A stretch of 64,000 bases of DNA from Roseburia_D yibonii (GCF_014297335.1 NZ_JACOQH010000001.1:372001-436000), one strand, 5' to 3'; shown: positions 18,158 through 27,882, counted from the stretch's first letter. Notes: generated from the letters alone by a model not told the origin. Numbers and translations: made by a program.

Positions 18158-19223
18158 ATCTTCCACTTTTCTCTTTTATCAAAATTATGATGCAACCTGC
18201 TGCCGCCATCATCACACATATAATTTTTACCACTGTCACATCACTTCCCAAATACAGTAAAACTGCCATGAGCCCCTGAAAAATAATGCATAATATTTTT
18301 TCAACTGTAGTCCGTTCCTCATAAACGCAATCTATGATTAACGGTACAAGCAAACAGGACAGCGCATATTCGCGGCTTCCATAAAATATAATATTGACCA
18401 GCAATGATACACATACTGTTTTCTCCCAATCATTCCCACACTTTAGCGGAATAACCATTAGCAGAACTCCAAACGCGAAAAACAAAATGCCCCATCCGTC
18501 AAACACCTCATGCGAAAGGACCAACACATAATCTTCCAGTCCACTCAAGCCACCAGCTATCATGCAGCTAAGTCCTGTGATAACCACTGCGTAAACAACC
18601 GTTCTTATCCGTTTTTTCCAGTCTTTCAAAAGGAAGATGTATAACAGCAGCGATACCTGTAAACCGGCCGCTATCCCAAGACATCCATAGGAAATTTCTT
18701 CTAACGCCTTATTCTCTGACTGGTAATTATCCAAAAAGATCATCAAAAAAATCAAGGTAAGAAATCCCATTCCCCCGTCATTTATAATCGTAAAACCAGG
18801 AAGCGAAAAGAGGAAAGCAAGCAAGATCCATGTAATGTATACTTTTTTACGGCTTAATACCGTAAGACACGCAAATATCGCGAAACACAGAAACATAAAA
18901 CCCACACATACAATATTGGCCTGCTGTGTAAACCGGAAGTCCTCAACCGGTAACCCGATAAGGTAGGACGGCATCGCAAAACTTAATACTTTATATACCA
19001 GCATTGCAAGCGGCATCCCTAAATATTCCACCTCTATCTGTCCTGTTCTGGCATTCTGTATCCCAGCAAAAAATGAATAAAAAATCGAATTTTCACTCAT
19101 TCCGAACGCTTTTTGTATGTATTGTCCATCGCTCAGCGCCATCATGACCAATATAAATGCCGATAAGCAAAACATGATCATACCGACGACTACTTTGCCT
19201 GCTCTTTCATATGTAAATTTCAT
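18120..19223 (-). CDS. Polytopic membrane protein, possible glycan polymerase or GT-C enzyme
   Basis: Protein of 367 residues, mostly hydrophobic with about ten helices; no named family recognised. A short outside loop after helix 1 (GQYIQKAFGMSENSIFYSF) and a later loop (SHEVFDGWGILFF) hold the few conserved-looking charged residues. Placed between the Wzx-like flippase (overlapping) and the pyruvyl transferase (15-bp gap), it is a candidate for the Wzy-type polymerase that partners the flippase. That role is inferred from position alone. Confidence 0.6.
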   Translation of the reverse strand: MKFTYERAGKVVVGMIMFCLSAFILVMMALSDGQYIQKAFGMSENSIFYSFFAGIQNARTGQIEVEYLGMPLAMLVYKVLSFAMPSYLIGLPVEDFRFTQQANIVCVGFMFLCFAIFACLTVLSRKKVYITWILLAFLFSLPGFTIINDGGMGFLTLIFLMIFLDNYQSENKALEEISYGCLGIAAGLQVSLLLYIFLLKDWKKRIRTVVYAVVITGLSCMIAGGLSGLEDYVLVLSHEVFDGWGILFFAFGVLLMVIPLKCGNDWEKTVCVSLLVNIIFYGSREYALSCLLVPLIIDCVYEERTTVEKILCIIFQGLMAVLLYLGSDVTVVKIICVMMAAAGCIIILIKEKSGRYGNIFKSEQKSS

Positions 19224-19238
19224 TTCACATATCCTTTT

Positions 19239-20300
19239 CTATATCTCTGAATTTTTTCTCGCTGTCGCAACTGTAAATCTTCTAAATACTACTTCCCGCA
19301 AAAAATCTGCTGTTTTCGGAAACTTTTCATGCATTCTGATATATGCTTTCGTATAAAACGGCACTCTTATTTTCTGACGCTCTCTGTCCATATAATAAGA
19401 ATGTATCTGTTTCATCAGCTCTTCACTTCCCGGTTCCCGTAAAATTGCTTTCTTTGCAAATTCGATCAATACCGGTTTTATCGCAGAGAGGTCTACTGCT
19501 TCCGGGTACCAGTTAATCTGGTCAAATTTATCCGGTGTATAAAATGGCAGATACTTATCGATCCAGCCATATCTGTCATCAAAATAGTTTCTCGCCAGGA
19601 TCACTGGTATCCCCATTCCGAGACATGGACCTGCGCAATGCAGTCTGGATGTCACCACCAATGTTGCTTCATCCCGGTACCGGTCAAGCAATTTTCTTGC
19701 TACACCTTCCACACGTTCAATCTCTTCTTCCACATCACATTCTGTATTGATTGGAATTTCCTGTGTGATATAGCTTACATTTTCTCTCAGCTCTTCCGGC
19801 ATATATTTTTCAATTCCCTTAGGCGCATCCACCAAAAAAACATGTGTTTTTTTAGGAGTTGTTTTGCGTTCCGGCAACGTGATCGTCATACACCCCGTCA
19901 AATAAGCCGGCACATTCTTTTTCTTCATTTTTTTATATGTTTTCTCATCCCTGCAGCAAACCGGACTATACTCATTATATGTCGCAATATGCTTAGGTGT
20001 ATAAAGCGCCTTGGATGTACAGTTATATCCTAAAAATACCGGTCTTATTTTCTCCGGCAGGGGAAAGATCTCAATCCCCTTGATATAACCAAACCACCCC
20101 TGCATAGGTAATGTCAGTTCTTCCCCTTCATATTTATACAATTCGGATCTGTTGATCGTCACAATGTCTTCTTCTTTGATCTGTAATTCCTTGTAAATAT
20201 TATCTATTGCAAACGTCTGAAAATAATCGCCCAGATTTGCGTACTGAACCACTGACATTTGCTTATTATTCTTCCCATATACTAAACGTGCATATTTCAT
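19239..20300 (-). CDS. Polysaccharide pyruvyl transferase family protein
   Basis: Protein of 353 residues of the CsaB/WcaK-type pyruvyl transferase family, which makes ketal-pyruvate on glycan sugars from phosphoenolpyruvate. Seen: N-terminal NLGDYFQTFAI, a central Rossmann-like half (KTHVFLVDAPKGIEKY) and the family signature TSRLHCAGPCLGMGIPVI near residue 215. GGTGGAG precedes ATG 20300. It is 27 bp after the GT87-like gene, in the same run. Pyruvylation would add negative charge to the surface polymer; some members are not transferases, so the reaction is likely rather than certain. Confidence 0.82.
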   Translation of the reverse strand: MKYARLVYGKNNKQMSVVQYANLGDYFQTFAIDNIYKELQIKEEDIVTINRSELYKYEGEELTLPMQGWFGYIKGIEIFPLPEKIRPVFLGYNCTSKALYTPKHIATYNEYSPVCCRDEKTYKKMKKKNVPAYLTGCMTITLPERKTTPKKTHVFLVDAPKGIEKYMPEELRENVSYITQEIPINTECDVEEEIERVEGVARKLLDRYRDEATLVVTSRLHCAGPCLGMGIPVILARNYFDDRYGWIDKYLPFYTPDKFDQINWYPEAVDLSAIKPVLIEFAKKAILREPGSEELMKQIHSYYMDRERQKIRVPFYTKAYIRMHEKFPKTADFLREVVFRRFTVATARKNSEI

Positions 20301-20326
20301 ATTACTATAACTCCACCATTTTCATC

Positions 20327-21622
20327 CTATTTCATTTTTATTTTCTTACCTACCAAGCAGATCATTCTTATTAATCCATCAAAGATCAGCATCATCTCCA
20401 TTAGGATTATGGCAACACTCTCGGTCAATGTGAATAGATTTATCCTGACTTCTCCGTCCAGCGCTGGCAGTATATTCTGTCCTCCAAAAAACATTGGCGC
20501 AAACAGCAGTACAAACAGCAGAATATACGCCATGTTTTCATGTGTTATCCCCGGTTTTGTATTTAAAAACATAATCAGTGCCGGAACCAAGATCAAAATC
20601 CCGTAACTTCCGCTGAACGTTGGATAAGACAATGTCAGTAACGAGAGTAAAGTAACTGCTTTCCATTCTTCCTGTACAAAAAGCGACATCACAAAACCCA
20701 AAATCAGAAAAATATAATTGAAACAAGTTCCTACCCTTCGTATATTGCCACCATAATGAAACAGATCTCCCACAATATTGATCGTATTTGTGATATCTAT
20801 CTTAAATCCCAAACCACTGTCATTAAAAATAGATGTTGTATTAAATATGTTCTGGAGCATCAATACTACACCATGCAAACCTCCAAACACAAAAAAAGGG
20901 ACAAAAAACACAACTATCCCACACCCAATACATCCCCATATTTTTTTTGCACTTTTTTCGCGTAACAATAAGATTCCCAAAAAGACAGGGTATATTTTCA
21001 GCGCCACCGCAGCTGACAGCGCTACAAACGCCAGCACCCTCGTAAAAACACTTTCATGGTCTTTGAATAATATAAAAATATAAACACATATTACACTAAC
21101 CATCACCAGATTTGCCTTTGAGATCTCACGGACATACGGTGCACTGAGCAGAATTGTCAGTACCAGACAGAGCTTTTCCGCTCTGGTTCCCTGAAACTGA
21201 TAACAGATCAGGGAAATAAACAGTGTTACTGTAAACAGTAAGAACCACATGATTACCAGCATTCCTATCTGGCTGTCTCTCATCGCATTGATTCCATCCA
21301 TATAGGATTCCAGAGAAAACATCTTACTTAAAAGTAAACATATTATGTTCGCTCCCGGTGGATATATCACGCCTTCCTCGTAAGGCATTCCGGCATAATT
21401 ATGAAAAATACTCGTTATGAGATCCCAATAATGATTGTTCATATTTGGGATCAGCATATCATATATCGCGTTTCCATTTGACACAAAGATGTTTACAATA
21501 CCAGCCAGGATAAATCCCAACATGGCTACAAAGTATATATGTAATATTTTTACATCACTGCTCAATTTTTTCCCATTCAACGAAAATTTTTCAAATATAA
21601 GCTTTTTCGGCTTCAAAATCAT
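20327..21622 (-). CDS. GT87/DUF2029-like membrane glycosyltransferase
   Basis: Polytopic protein of 431 residues. The acidic first outside loop (NNHYWDLITS), the IYPPGANIICLLLSKMF segment and the ALKIYPVFLGILLL motif are characteristic of the DUF2029 (GT87) family, whose members use polyprenyl-phosphate sugars outside the membrane. The ribosome site is weak. It is the second type of lipid-donor transferase in the region, consistent with the GtrB-like and GtrA-like genes nearby. Acceptor and sugar unknown. Confidence 0.72.
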   Translation of the reverse strand: MILKPKKLIFEKFSLNGKKLSSDVKILHIYFVAMLGFILAGIVNIFVSNGNAIYDMLIPNMNNHYWDLITSIFHNYAGMPYEEGVIYPPGANIICLLLSKMFSLESYMDGINAMRDSQIGMLVIMWFLLFTVTLFISLICYQFQGTRAEKLCLVLTILLSAPYVREISKANLVMVSVICVYIFILFKDHESVFTRVLAFVALSAAVALKIYPVFLGILLLREKSAKKIWGCIGCGIVVFFVPFFVFGGLHGVVLMLQNIFNTTSIFNDSGLGFKIDITNTINIVGDLFHYGGNIRRVGTCFNYIFLILGFVMSLFVQEEWKAVTLLSLLTLSYPTFSGSYGILILVPALIMFLNTKPGITHENMAYILLFVLLFAPMFFGGQNILPALDGEVRINLFTLTESVAIILMEMMLIFDGLIRMICLVGKKIKMK

Positions 21623-21649
21623 AATTCAACCCAATCTGTACTACTTCAT

Positions 21650-22576
21650 TTACTTCTTCGTTTTACAATATTTAATCAGTTCATCCTGTCTCACTGCATC
21701 CAGATCCAGTTCATCCAGATGTGAGAGATAATACTGATACAGTTCTCTTATTCCATCTTCATAGGATGTAAATTCAAATTCTGTTCCGATATTTTTCCGC
21801 AGTCTTGTATTGTCCGCAGTATACTGAAAATTCAGGCCGTCATTCTTTACAATGATCTCACTTTCGTGATCACCACATGTATTGATGATCTTTGCGATCG
21901 ATACCAGATCGATCGATTCTGTCGGCGTAATATTAAATTCCTGATACGCAAAATCTTTTTCTATCATCGCATCGATGATCCGCAAAAAATCGCCCAGATA
22001 CAGGTAGTCAAAAACCACATTCTGGTTAATTACGATCGGCATGTTCAGGATATTTTTTAAGATGGCATTGGAAATAAATTTGAACGTGTAATCCTCTTTC
22101 TGTCCATACAAACCAAAAATGATCGGATTATAAATATTCTTTGCGCCCTTTGCCTGAATGTACTTTGACATCACATACTTGCTATATCCATAGTCATCCT
22201 TCGGGATCACATCTCCGATTGTTTCTTCCTTGACCTTTACCAGATCCCTGGCTTTATTGTACTGTGCACCACTTCCAAAATTGATCATCTTCATATCCGG
22301 AGTCAAACATCTTTCAATGTTAAAAAACATTTTTAAGTTATTTCCGATAACACTGGCTGTCTGCACATCATATCCGGTCTTTCTCGACCCACCCTGGTTT
22401 GCGCAGTTTATCACGACCTCGATCTTCTGCTCCTTTAAGAATTCTTGCACTGCGATCTCATCCAGAAGATCTATTTCATTTCTCGTAATTGCAAATACTG
22501 TATGCTTTCCCGTCAAATGTTCCACGAGGTTTTTTCCAACAAAACCCCGTGCTCCTAAAATTGCGATTCTACTCAT
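21650..22576 (-). CDS. Extended SDR sugar reductase or epimerase (YerF analogue?)
   Basis: Protein of 308 residues. Rossmann motif GARGFVGKNL at 8-17, NCANQGG after strand 4 and the active-site YGYSKYVMSKY (Tyr-x3-Lys) fit the extended SDR family of NAD(P) sugar enzymes. The gene starts 17 bp after the ThDP-enzyme stop with GAGG upstream. In yersiniose synthesis YerF reduces the keto side chain added by YerE; position next to a YerE-like gene makes that role plausible here. C4 reduction or epimerisation of the CDP sugar are alternatives. Confidence 0.8.
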   Translation of the reverse strand: MSRIAILGARGFVGKNLVEHLTGKHTVFAITRNEIDLLDEIAVQEFLKEQKIEVVINCANQGGSRKTGYDVQTASVIGNNLKMFFNIERCLTPDMKMINFGSGAQYNKARDLVKVKEETIGDVIPKDDYGYSKYVMSKYIQAKGAKNIYNPIIFGLYGQKEDYTFKFISNAILKNILNMPIVINQNVVFDYLYLGDFLRIIDAMIEKDFAYQEFNITPTESIDLVSIAKIINTCGDHESEIIVKNDGLNFQYTADNTRLRKNIGTEFEFTSYEDGIRELYQYYLSHLDELDLDAVRQDELIKYCKTKK

Positions 22577-22593
22577 CCAATACCTCTTCCGTA

Positions 22594-24390
22594 CTACTGT
22601 AATTTATTAGCCTCATATTCATCTCTGTCCAGGAACGGGAACATATCATCCAGTGGCGGTGATACGATCTTTCCACTCGGCAGTACCTTAGAAGAAAGCT
22701 TCGGCGCAAAATACTGTGTTTCATCCAGAACAGCTTCACATAAAACCGGTCCGTCCGCATTCAATACCTCTTCCAGTTTTGCCTCGATCCCATCCAGAGA
22801 ATCAATTTTAAAATATGTAAATCCAAAGGTGTCTGCCAGTTTATCAAACGGTGGGAAATTCACCCCGTTTCCATCGCAAACGCCGATCAGTCCATCTTTA
22901 AAAAGATTATTCTGTGTTTGACGTATGGAATGATACCCATTATTATTCAACACAAAAAGTTTCATGTTGCAGTTGTTGTAATGGATCGTCTGCAATTCCT
23001 GAAGGTTCATCATCAGACTTCCATCTCCATCAATACAGATCACGCGATCTTTTCCTCTTGCGATGCAGCATCCCAAAGCTGCCGGCAGACCATATCCCAT
23101 ACTTGCGCAGCCGGAATTGGTAAACAGTCTCTGATTTTTCTTAATCTCAGCCGTCTGAAATGTAATAACGCAGGCACTTCCGTTGCCGGTTACCACAACA
23201 TCTCCCTCTTTCCACGCCTCAGACAGTTTGCGCAAAAATACATAAGGATTCAACTGCTTGGATTCATAATACTCCGGCAATACCGTCGGGTACTTTTCAT
23301 TTGTCTTTCTGCAAAAAGCAAGCCATTCCTTCTGTTCCTGTGTGGTGCCGTCATAAGAAACTTCTAAAAGTTTTCCCATCAGATCCTTTACATCTGCATG
23401 CACTTTCATATCTGGTGCGATCGTTGGTTTATTCAACTCATTTTTGTCGATATCCACAACGATTTTATACGCGTTCTTCGCCCAGTCTTTATAATTATAA
23501 CTGATCTGTCTGATATTCAGGCGGCATCCCAGTGTAAGTACCAGATCTGCGTTGCCTACTGCAAAGTTTCCACCACGATTTCCTACTGTACTCGGTCTTC
23601 CAACATACAATGGATGTTCATCCCAGAGCACATCATGCGCATTCCACGCCGTCACAACCGGGATCTGCAGTTTATCGATAAGACGTATGAACTCATCATG
23701 TGCTTTTCCAAGACGTATTCCGGTTCCCGCAAGTATCAGTGGTCTTTTTGCCGCTTTGATCCTTTTTATGATCTCCTCAGCGGCAGCCGTCTCTACTTTT
23801 GGCGGTTCTTCGTCTTTTTCACACTCTTTCGGATCAAAATGCAGAAGTTCTTCTGTTTCGATCGGCGCTGCCTGAATATCTAACGGAATATCCAGCCATA
23901 CAGGACCTCCACGTCCGGCTTTGCTCAGATACAGGGCTTTTTCCAGGTGATATGCGATCTCATTTGCCTCTGTAACCATAACCGCATACTTTGTCATCGG
24001 TTCCACGCTCTTTACAATCTGATACTCCTGATCTCCAAGCTGTCGGATCGGCACATCAGTAGACCAGGTCGTTGTTTCTCTTTTTACCTGTCCGGAAAGG
24101 ATAAACATCGGTATGGAATCTAACCAGCCGCCCAGTACACCGGTGATTGCATTGGTTCCACCAGGTCCGCTTGTGACACATACCGCCGCCAGCTTACCTG
24201 TAAGACGTGTATAACCTTCCGCTGCCACAGAGCATCCCTGCTCATTATGATTGTATACACAATGCAGTCCTTCTTTATGCCCCAGGCTGTCATCAAGATG
24301 CATCGCTCCGCCACCGGTGATCATAAACATTGTATCAATACCGTTTTTTACCAAAAAATCCGCAACATAATCTGATAACTTCATTTTCAT
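22594..24390 (-). CDS. Thiamine-diphosphate enzyme, acetolactate-synthase fold, YerE-like
   Basis: About 598 residues with the full three-domain ALS fold. The cofactor-activating Glu lies in NHNEQGCSVAAEGYTRLTG near residue 50; the ThDP/Mg motif GDGSLMMNLQELQT runs to LNNNGYHS near 470. Acetolactate synthases sit with ilv genes, but this one sits in a CDP-dideoxysugar cluster (rfbF, rfbG, rfbH). YerE in the yersiniose pathway is a ThDP enzyme of this fold that adds a two-carbon unit from pyruvate to C4 of CDP-3,6-dideoxy-4-keto-hexose. I infer the same type of reaction. ATG 24390 was chosen, 1 bp after the gtrA-like stop; the frame is open upstream. Confidence 0.82.
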   Translation of the reverse strand: MKMKLSDYVADFLVKNGIDTMFMITGGGAMHLDDSLGHKEGLHCVYNHNEQGCSVAAEGYTRLTGKLAAVCVTSGPGGTNAITGVLGGWLDSIPMFILSGQVKRETTTWSTDVPIRQLGDQEYQIVKSVEPMTKYAVMVTEANEIAYHLEKALYLSKAGRGGPVWLDIPLDIQAAPIETEELLHFDPKECEKDEEPPKVETAAAEEIIKRIKAAKRPLILAGTGIRLGKAHDEFIRLIDKLQIPVVTAWNAHDVLWDEHPLYVGRPSTVGNRGGNFAVGNADLVLTLGCRLNIRQISYNYKDWAKNAYKIVVDIDKNELNKPTIAPDMKVHADVKDLMGKLLEVSYDGTTQEQKEWLAFCRKTNEKYPTVLPEYYESKQLNPYVFLRKLSEAWKEGDVVVTGNGSACVITFQTAEIKKNQRLFTNSGCASMGYGLPAALGCCIARGKDRVICIDGDGSLMMNLQELQTIHYNNCNMKLFVLNNNGYHSIRQTQNNLFKDGLIGVCDGNGVNFPPFDKLADTFGFTYFKIDSLDGIEAKLEEVLNADGPVLCEAVLDETQYFAPKLSSKVLPSGKIVSPPLDDMFPFLDRDEYEANKLQ

Positions 24391-24391
24391 T

Positions 24392-24904
24392 TTATTCTTT
24401 TTCCTTTCCATTCGCCTTAAATGCCCATAATTTATTTAACAGGAAATTTATAGGTGTTGTTATTATTAAATTTAAAATTGGCCCGACAAACTCAGGTAAA
24501 CTCAGAATATTGTTCCAGAGAAACAACAGTATGTTGGTAAGGATCAGACCCGAAAAAGCATATGACATATACGTTTTTACCAGGCTTCTCCACCAGACTC
24601 TTTTTTCTCCTGATTCTACTTTAAATACATACTTATTATTCCAGTAAAATGAATTTAACACACTGATCAAGAATCCTGCAACACTCCCCACGATCCAAGG
24701 CGAATGTATCCACAGGAAAAAGAGATAAACCCCATACGAAATTACGAAATTACCCACTCCGACAAAGGCAAATTTCACAAACTGCATGAATTTTTCCCAC
24801 TGCTCATCTGAAATTTTAATTTTAAATAGACCAAATAGCCAAAACAAAACTGTTTTAGCTATCTGTTCCAAAATAATCCATATTTTATGTCCCAGTCCGT
24901 TCAT
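24392..24904 (-). CDS. GtrA-family membrane protein
   Basis: Protein of 170 residues, four helices, with the GtrA pattern FVKFAFVGVGNFVISYGVYLF and LNSFYWNNKYVF. GtrA-like proteins are thought to flip undecaprenyl-phosphate sugars. AGGTGAG precedes ATG 24904. It ends 1 bp before the ThDP-enzyme start. Its natural partner, the GtrB-like GT2, is 12 kb downstream in the same direction, an unusual separation. Confidence 0.88.
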   Translation of the reverse strand: MNGLGHKIWIILEQIAKTVLFWLFGLFKIKISDEQWEKFMQFVKFAFVGVGNFVISYGVYLFFLWIHSPWIVGSVAGFLISVLNSFYWNNKYVFKVESGEKRVWWRSLVKTYMSYAFSGLILTNILLFLWNNILSLPEFVGPILNLIITTPINFLLNKLWAFKANGKEKE

Positions 24905-24912
24905 ACTCTCAC

Positions 24913-26511
24913 CTATGCTTCATAGAGAGAATCTGTCACGAACTCAAAATCCATATCCTCTTTCATGTCCTTTAATATGTCTGACACATACTGGTTCAGT
25001 TTCAACGCCTGCTCATCGGTGAAATGATATTCCATATCAGCCTGAACATAGTTCGGCTTTGTTCCACCTGCATAGCCATCAAAGCCCGCCAGCAGGATCT
25101 TCTTGACGCCAAGTTTTTTCATAACTTTCAAAAGCATGATGAAAGAATCATCGATGATCTCCGCCTTTTCGTCGATCAAAGAGCTGTAATTTAATGTATA
25201 ATCAAACTTTCCATTTGTTTTCGTGACATTGGATGTTGCGATCACTTTGTATGAGTGTTCCTTCAAAGACAATGCCGTTGCAAGCTGCACATATCGCTTG
25301 GAATTGCTGAGGAAGATATAATCCGTGGACGGTTTTTCCGGAATAAAATTAACAGAAATCACGATCGGTTTTCTTCTGTCACTTACCTCCGCGATCGCGT
25401 CACACTTGGTATTGGCACTGGTTCCCGGCCCGATCATCAGCACTTCTCTGTCTGCAAACGCTTCTCTCAATGCTGCGATATCTTTCTCATCATCCACTAC
25501 AACATCCTGATATTCTTTATAAAGCTGCTCAATATAGTTCTTATCATAAAGCAGTTTCTTTTCTCCCTGAAGCTTTCCAAGGATCTCATTGATCGAGCTT
25601 ACCGACAGTGTCCGCTTATCCATCAAAAAGGACACATAGTTTGGATGGCAGTCATTCGAAGCTGCCAGATAAAAGAACATATTATACCCCCAGGTTGCCG
25701 GTGTATAAAAACTGGTAATGTTCGAATCGATTGCTTCAAGGAACTGGCTGATCTGATAATTCTTTCCATAAACATCATTCATATGCATGGCAACTAACTC
25801 GATTGGCGCATTTCCAGCGCTCTTACCCATTCCGTAGATCGTACCATCCACAAGCATCATACGGTCTACTTTGTGGGAAAGCATCTCAATACAGTTCGCA
25901 TAGCCCATCTGAAAGTTGTTATGCGCATGATATCCAATCCCGATTTCCGGAAGCAGATGTTCATTTAACAGGCTAAAATAATGCTTCAGATTGTTCTGGT
26001 GCATCAATCCGTAGGTATCTACCATGGATACCGCATACGGTTTTACTTCATTTGCCAGACGGATCAGATCCATCATCTCATCATCTTCATAACTGGTCAC
26101 AGACACCAGCTGCGCAAACACCTTATAACCAAGTTTCTTTAATTCCGCACAGTACGCTAACGCTTCTTCTCTCAGATGTTTCTTAAAAATCACACGGATA
26201 CCATCTAAAAAAGACTCCGCGCATGGTTTGATATTCTCCAGCTTGCAGGTACCATAATCGATCATTCCTACTACCATCGCCTGCTTGCGGTCCAATCCTC
26301 CATAGATCTTCTCCATGCAGTCTGTATCCGGCATAATACTGCGGTTGATATCAAACGGTCTGCGATCATCCAGAAACCCAACTTCGATCACATCTACGTT
26401 TGCATCTACCAGACGCTCAAATATACTTACCAGATTGTTATGTCCAAACTCCCAGTCGTTCACATAGCCACCATCGCGTAATGTACAATCCAATAACTTT
26501 AATTCACCCAT
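24913..26511 (-). CDS. HMGL/DRE-TIM aldolase with fused C-terminal domain
   Basis: Protein of 532 residues. Residues 1-about 300 form a DRE-TIM barrel: LLDCTLRDGGYVNDW at the start, GYHAHNNFQMGYAN supplying metal-binding histidines, and MLVDGTIYGMGKSAGN. This is the fold of 4-hydroxy-2-oxovalerate aldolases. Residues about 340-532 form a second domain beginning VLMIGPGTSANTK, with a Rossmann-like look resembling DUF115/MptE-type domains. The gene lies between rfbH and gtrA in a glycan cluster, so it probably makes or uses a keto-acid or aldehyde for a branched sugar. AAGGAG precedes ATG 26511. Exact reaction unknown. Confidence 0.75.
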   Translation of the reverse strand: MGELKLLDCTLRDGGYVNDWEFGHNNLVSIFERLVDANVDVIEVGFLDDRRPFDINRSIMPDTDCMEKIYGGLDRKQAMVVGMIDYGTCKLENIKPCAESFLDGIRVIFKKHLREEALAYCAELKKLGYKVFAQLVSVTSYEDDEMMDLIRLANEVKPYAVSMVDTYGLMHQNNLKHYFSLLNEHLLPEIGIGYHAHNNFQMGYANCIEMLSHKVDRMMLVDGTIYGMGKSAGNAPIELVAMHMNDVYGKNYQISQFLEAIDSNITSFYTPATWGYNMFFYLAASNDCHPNYVSFLMDKRTLSVSSINEILGKLQGEKKLLYDKNYIEQLYKEYQDVVVDDEKDIAALREAFADREVLMIGPGTSANTKCDAIAEVSDRRKPIVISVNFIPEKPSTDYIFLSNSKRYVQLATALSLKEHSYKVIATSNVTKTNGKFDYTLNYSSLIDEKAEIIDDSFIMLLKVMKKLGVKKILLAGFDGYAGGTKPNYVQADMEYHFTDEQALKLNQYVSDILKDMKEDMDFEFVTDSLYEA

Positions 26512-26520
26512 ATAAACTCC

Positions 26521-27870
26521 TTACTGATTTACTGCCTCTTTAATAATTTGTGCCATATAATCAATTTTCTCATCCGTCATTCCCGGATATACACCCACCC
26601 AGAATGTGTGTGTCATAACGAAATCTGTGGTTTCGAGGTCTCCAACCACCCGATATGCGTCCGTGCCGCGGATCTGGTCAAAACACGGATGTTTGATCAG
26701 GTTTCCGCTGAACAGCAGTCTTGTCTGGATATTATGATCCTCAATGTATCTGGTAACTTTGTTGCGATCCAGTCCACTCTCTTCCCGGACGCTCAGCAGA
26801 AATCCAAACCATGACGGGCGGCTTCCTTCTGCCGGTTCCGGCAGGATCAGTTTGTCCTGAACATCTTCGAGTGCTTTACGCAGTCTGTCCCAGTTATGAC
26901 GACGTGCCTCAATAAAGGAAGGGAATTTCTTTAACTGTTCCACTCCGACTGCCGCCTGCATATCTGTAACTTTAAGGTTGTATCCAAAATGACTGTATAC
27001 ATATTTGTGGTCATATCCCTGTGGCAATTCTCCATACTGACCATCAAAACGATGTCCGCAAAGATTATCCATTCCTGATGGGCAGACACAGTCGCGTCCC
27101 CAATCACGAAAACTCTTGATCAATCTGTTTAAAAGAGGGTCATTTGTATATACGCAGCCGCCCTCACCCATTGTCATATGATGTGGCGGATAAAAACTGG
27201 ATGTTCCAATATCTCCCCAGGTTCCGGTAAAGCGGGTCTCCCCGTCTATTGTATACTGTGTTCCAAGTGCGTCACAGTTATCCTCAACCAGCCATAAGTT
27301 ATGTCTGTCACAGAATTCACGCACACTCTTTAAGTCGAACGGATTTCCAAGTGTGTGTGCGATCATAACTGCCTTTGTTTTTGGGCTGTATGCCTCTTCC
27401 AGTTTTGTCACATCGATATTATACTGAGGTACCGTCACATCTACAAATACCGGTATTGCTCCATACTGGATCGCCGGCGTTACTGTTGTCGGGAATCCAC
27501 ATGCTACCGTGATGATCTCATCGCCTTTTTTGATCTGGCGTTCTCCAAGTTCTGGTGCTGTCAGTGCCATAAACGCGATCAGATTTGCAGAAGACCCACT
27601 GTTTACCAGATTTGCGAATTTAACGCCAATCCACTCTGCGAATTTCTTTTCAAATTCATCTGAAAATCTTCCTGTGGTCAGCCAGAAATCCAGTGCCGCA
27701 TCAACAAGACTGCACATTTCTTTTTCATCATATACTCTGGAAGCATAGGAAAGACGGTCTCCCGGTTTGAATTCTTTTTCCTGTTCCGGTTTTTTAAACG
27801 CTTCATAATAATCTTTTACCAGATCCTTGATCTGATTTCTTGCTTCCGCTTCACTTGTCCATTTAGACAT
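26521..27870 (-). CDS. rfbH: CDP-4-dehydro-6-deoxyglucose 3-dehydrase (E1)
   Basis: Protein of 449 residues of the RfbH/AscC/DdhC family, a PMP and 2Fe-2S enzyme that removes the C3 hydroxyl of CDP-4-keto-6-deoxyglucose. Two diagnostic features are visible. The PLP lysine of related aminotransferases is replaced by His in SFYPPHHMTMGEGG (230-231). The iron-sulphur cysteines include Cys261-x-Cys263-x7-Cys271, with Cys199 upstream. AAGGAG precedes ATG 27870. The usual reductase partner (RfbI/DdhD, E3) is not in the window. Start is 13 bp after the rfbG stop. Confidence 0.93.
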   Translation of the reverse strand: MSKWTSEAEARNQIKDLVKDYYEAFKKPEQEKEFKPGDRLSYASRVYDEKEMCSLVDAALDFWLTTGRFSDEFEKKFAEWIGVKFANLVNSGSSANLIAFMALTAPELGERQIKKGDEIITVACGFPTTVTPAIQYGAIPVFVDVTVPQYNIDVTKLEEAYSPKTKAVMIAHTLGNPFDLKSVREFCDRHNLWLVEDNCDALGTQYTIDGETRFTGTWGDIGTSSFYPPHHMTMGEGGCVYTNDPLLNRLIKSFRDWGRDCVCPSGMDNLCGHRFDGQYGELPQGYDHKYVYSHFGYNLKVTDMQAAVGVEQLKKFPSFIEARRHNWDRLRKALEDVQDKLILPEPAEGSRPSWFGFLLSVREESGLDRNKVTRYIEDHNIQTRLLFSGNLIKHPCFDQIRGTDAYRVVGDLETTDFVMTHTFWVGVYPGMTDEKIDYMAQIIKEAVNQ

Positions 27871-27882
27871 CTTATACTCTCC

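Noticed and set aside
22594..24390. ilvB-type acetolactate synthase for branched-chain amino acids
   Set aside because: No ilvN, ilvC or ilvD nearby; the gene is inside a CDP-sugar cluster with rfbFGH.
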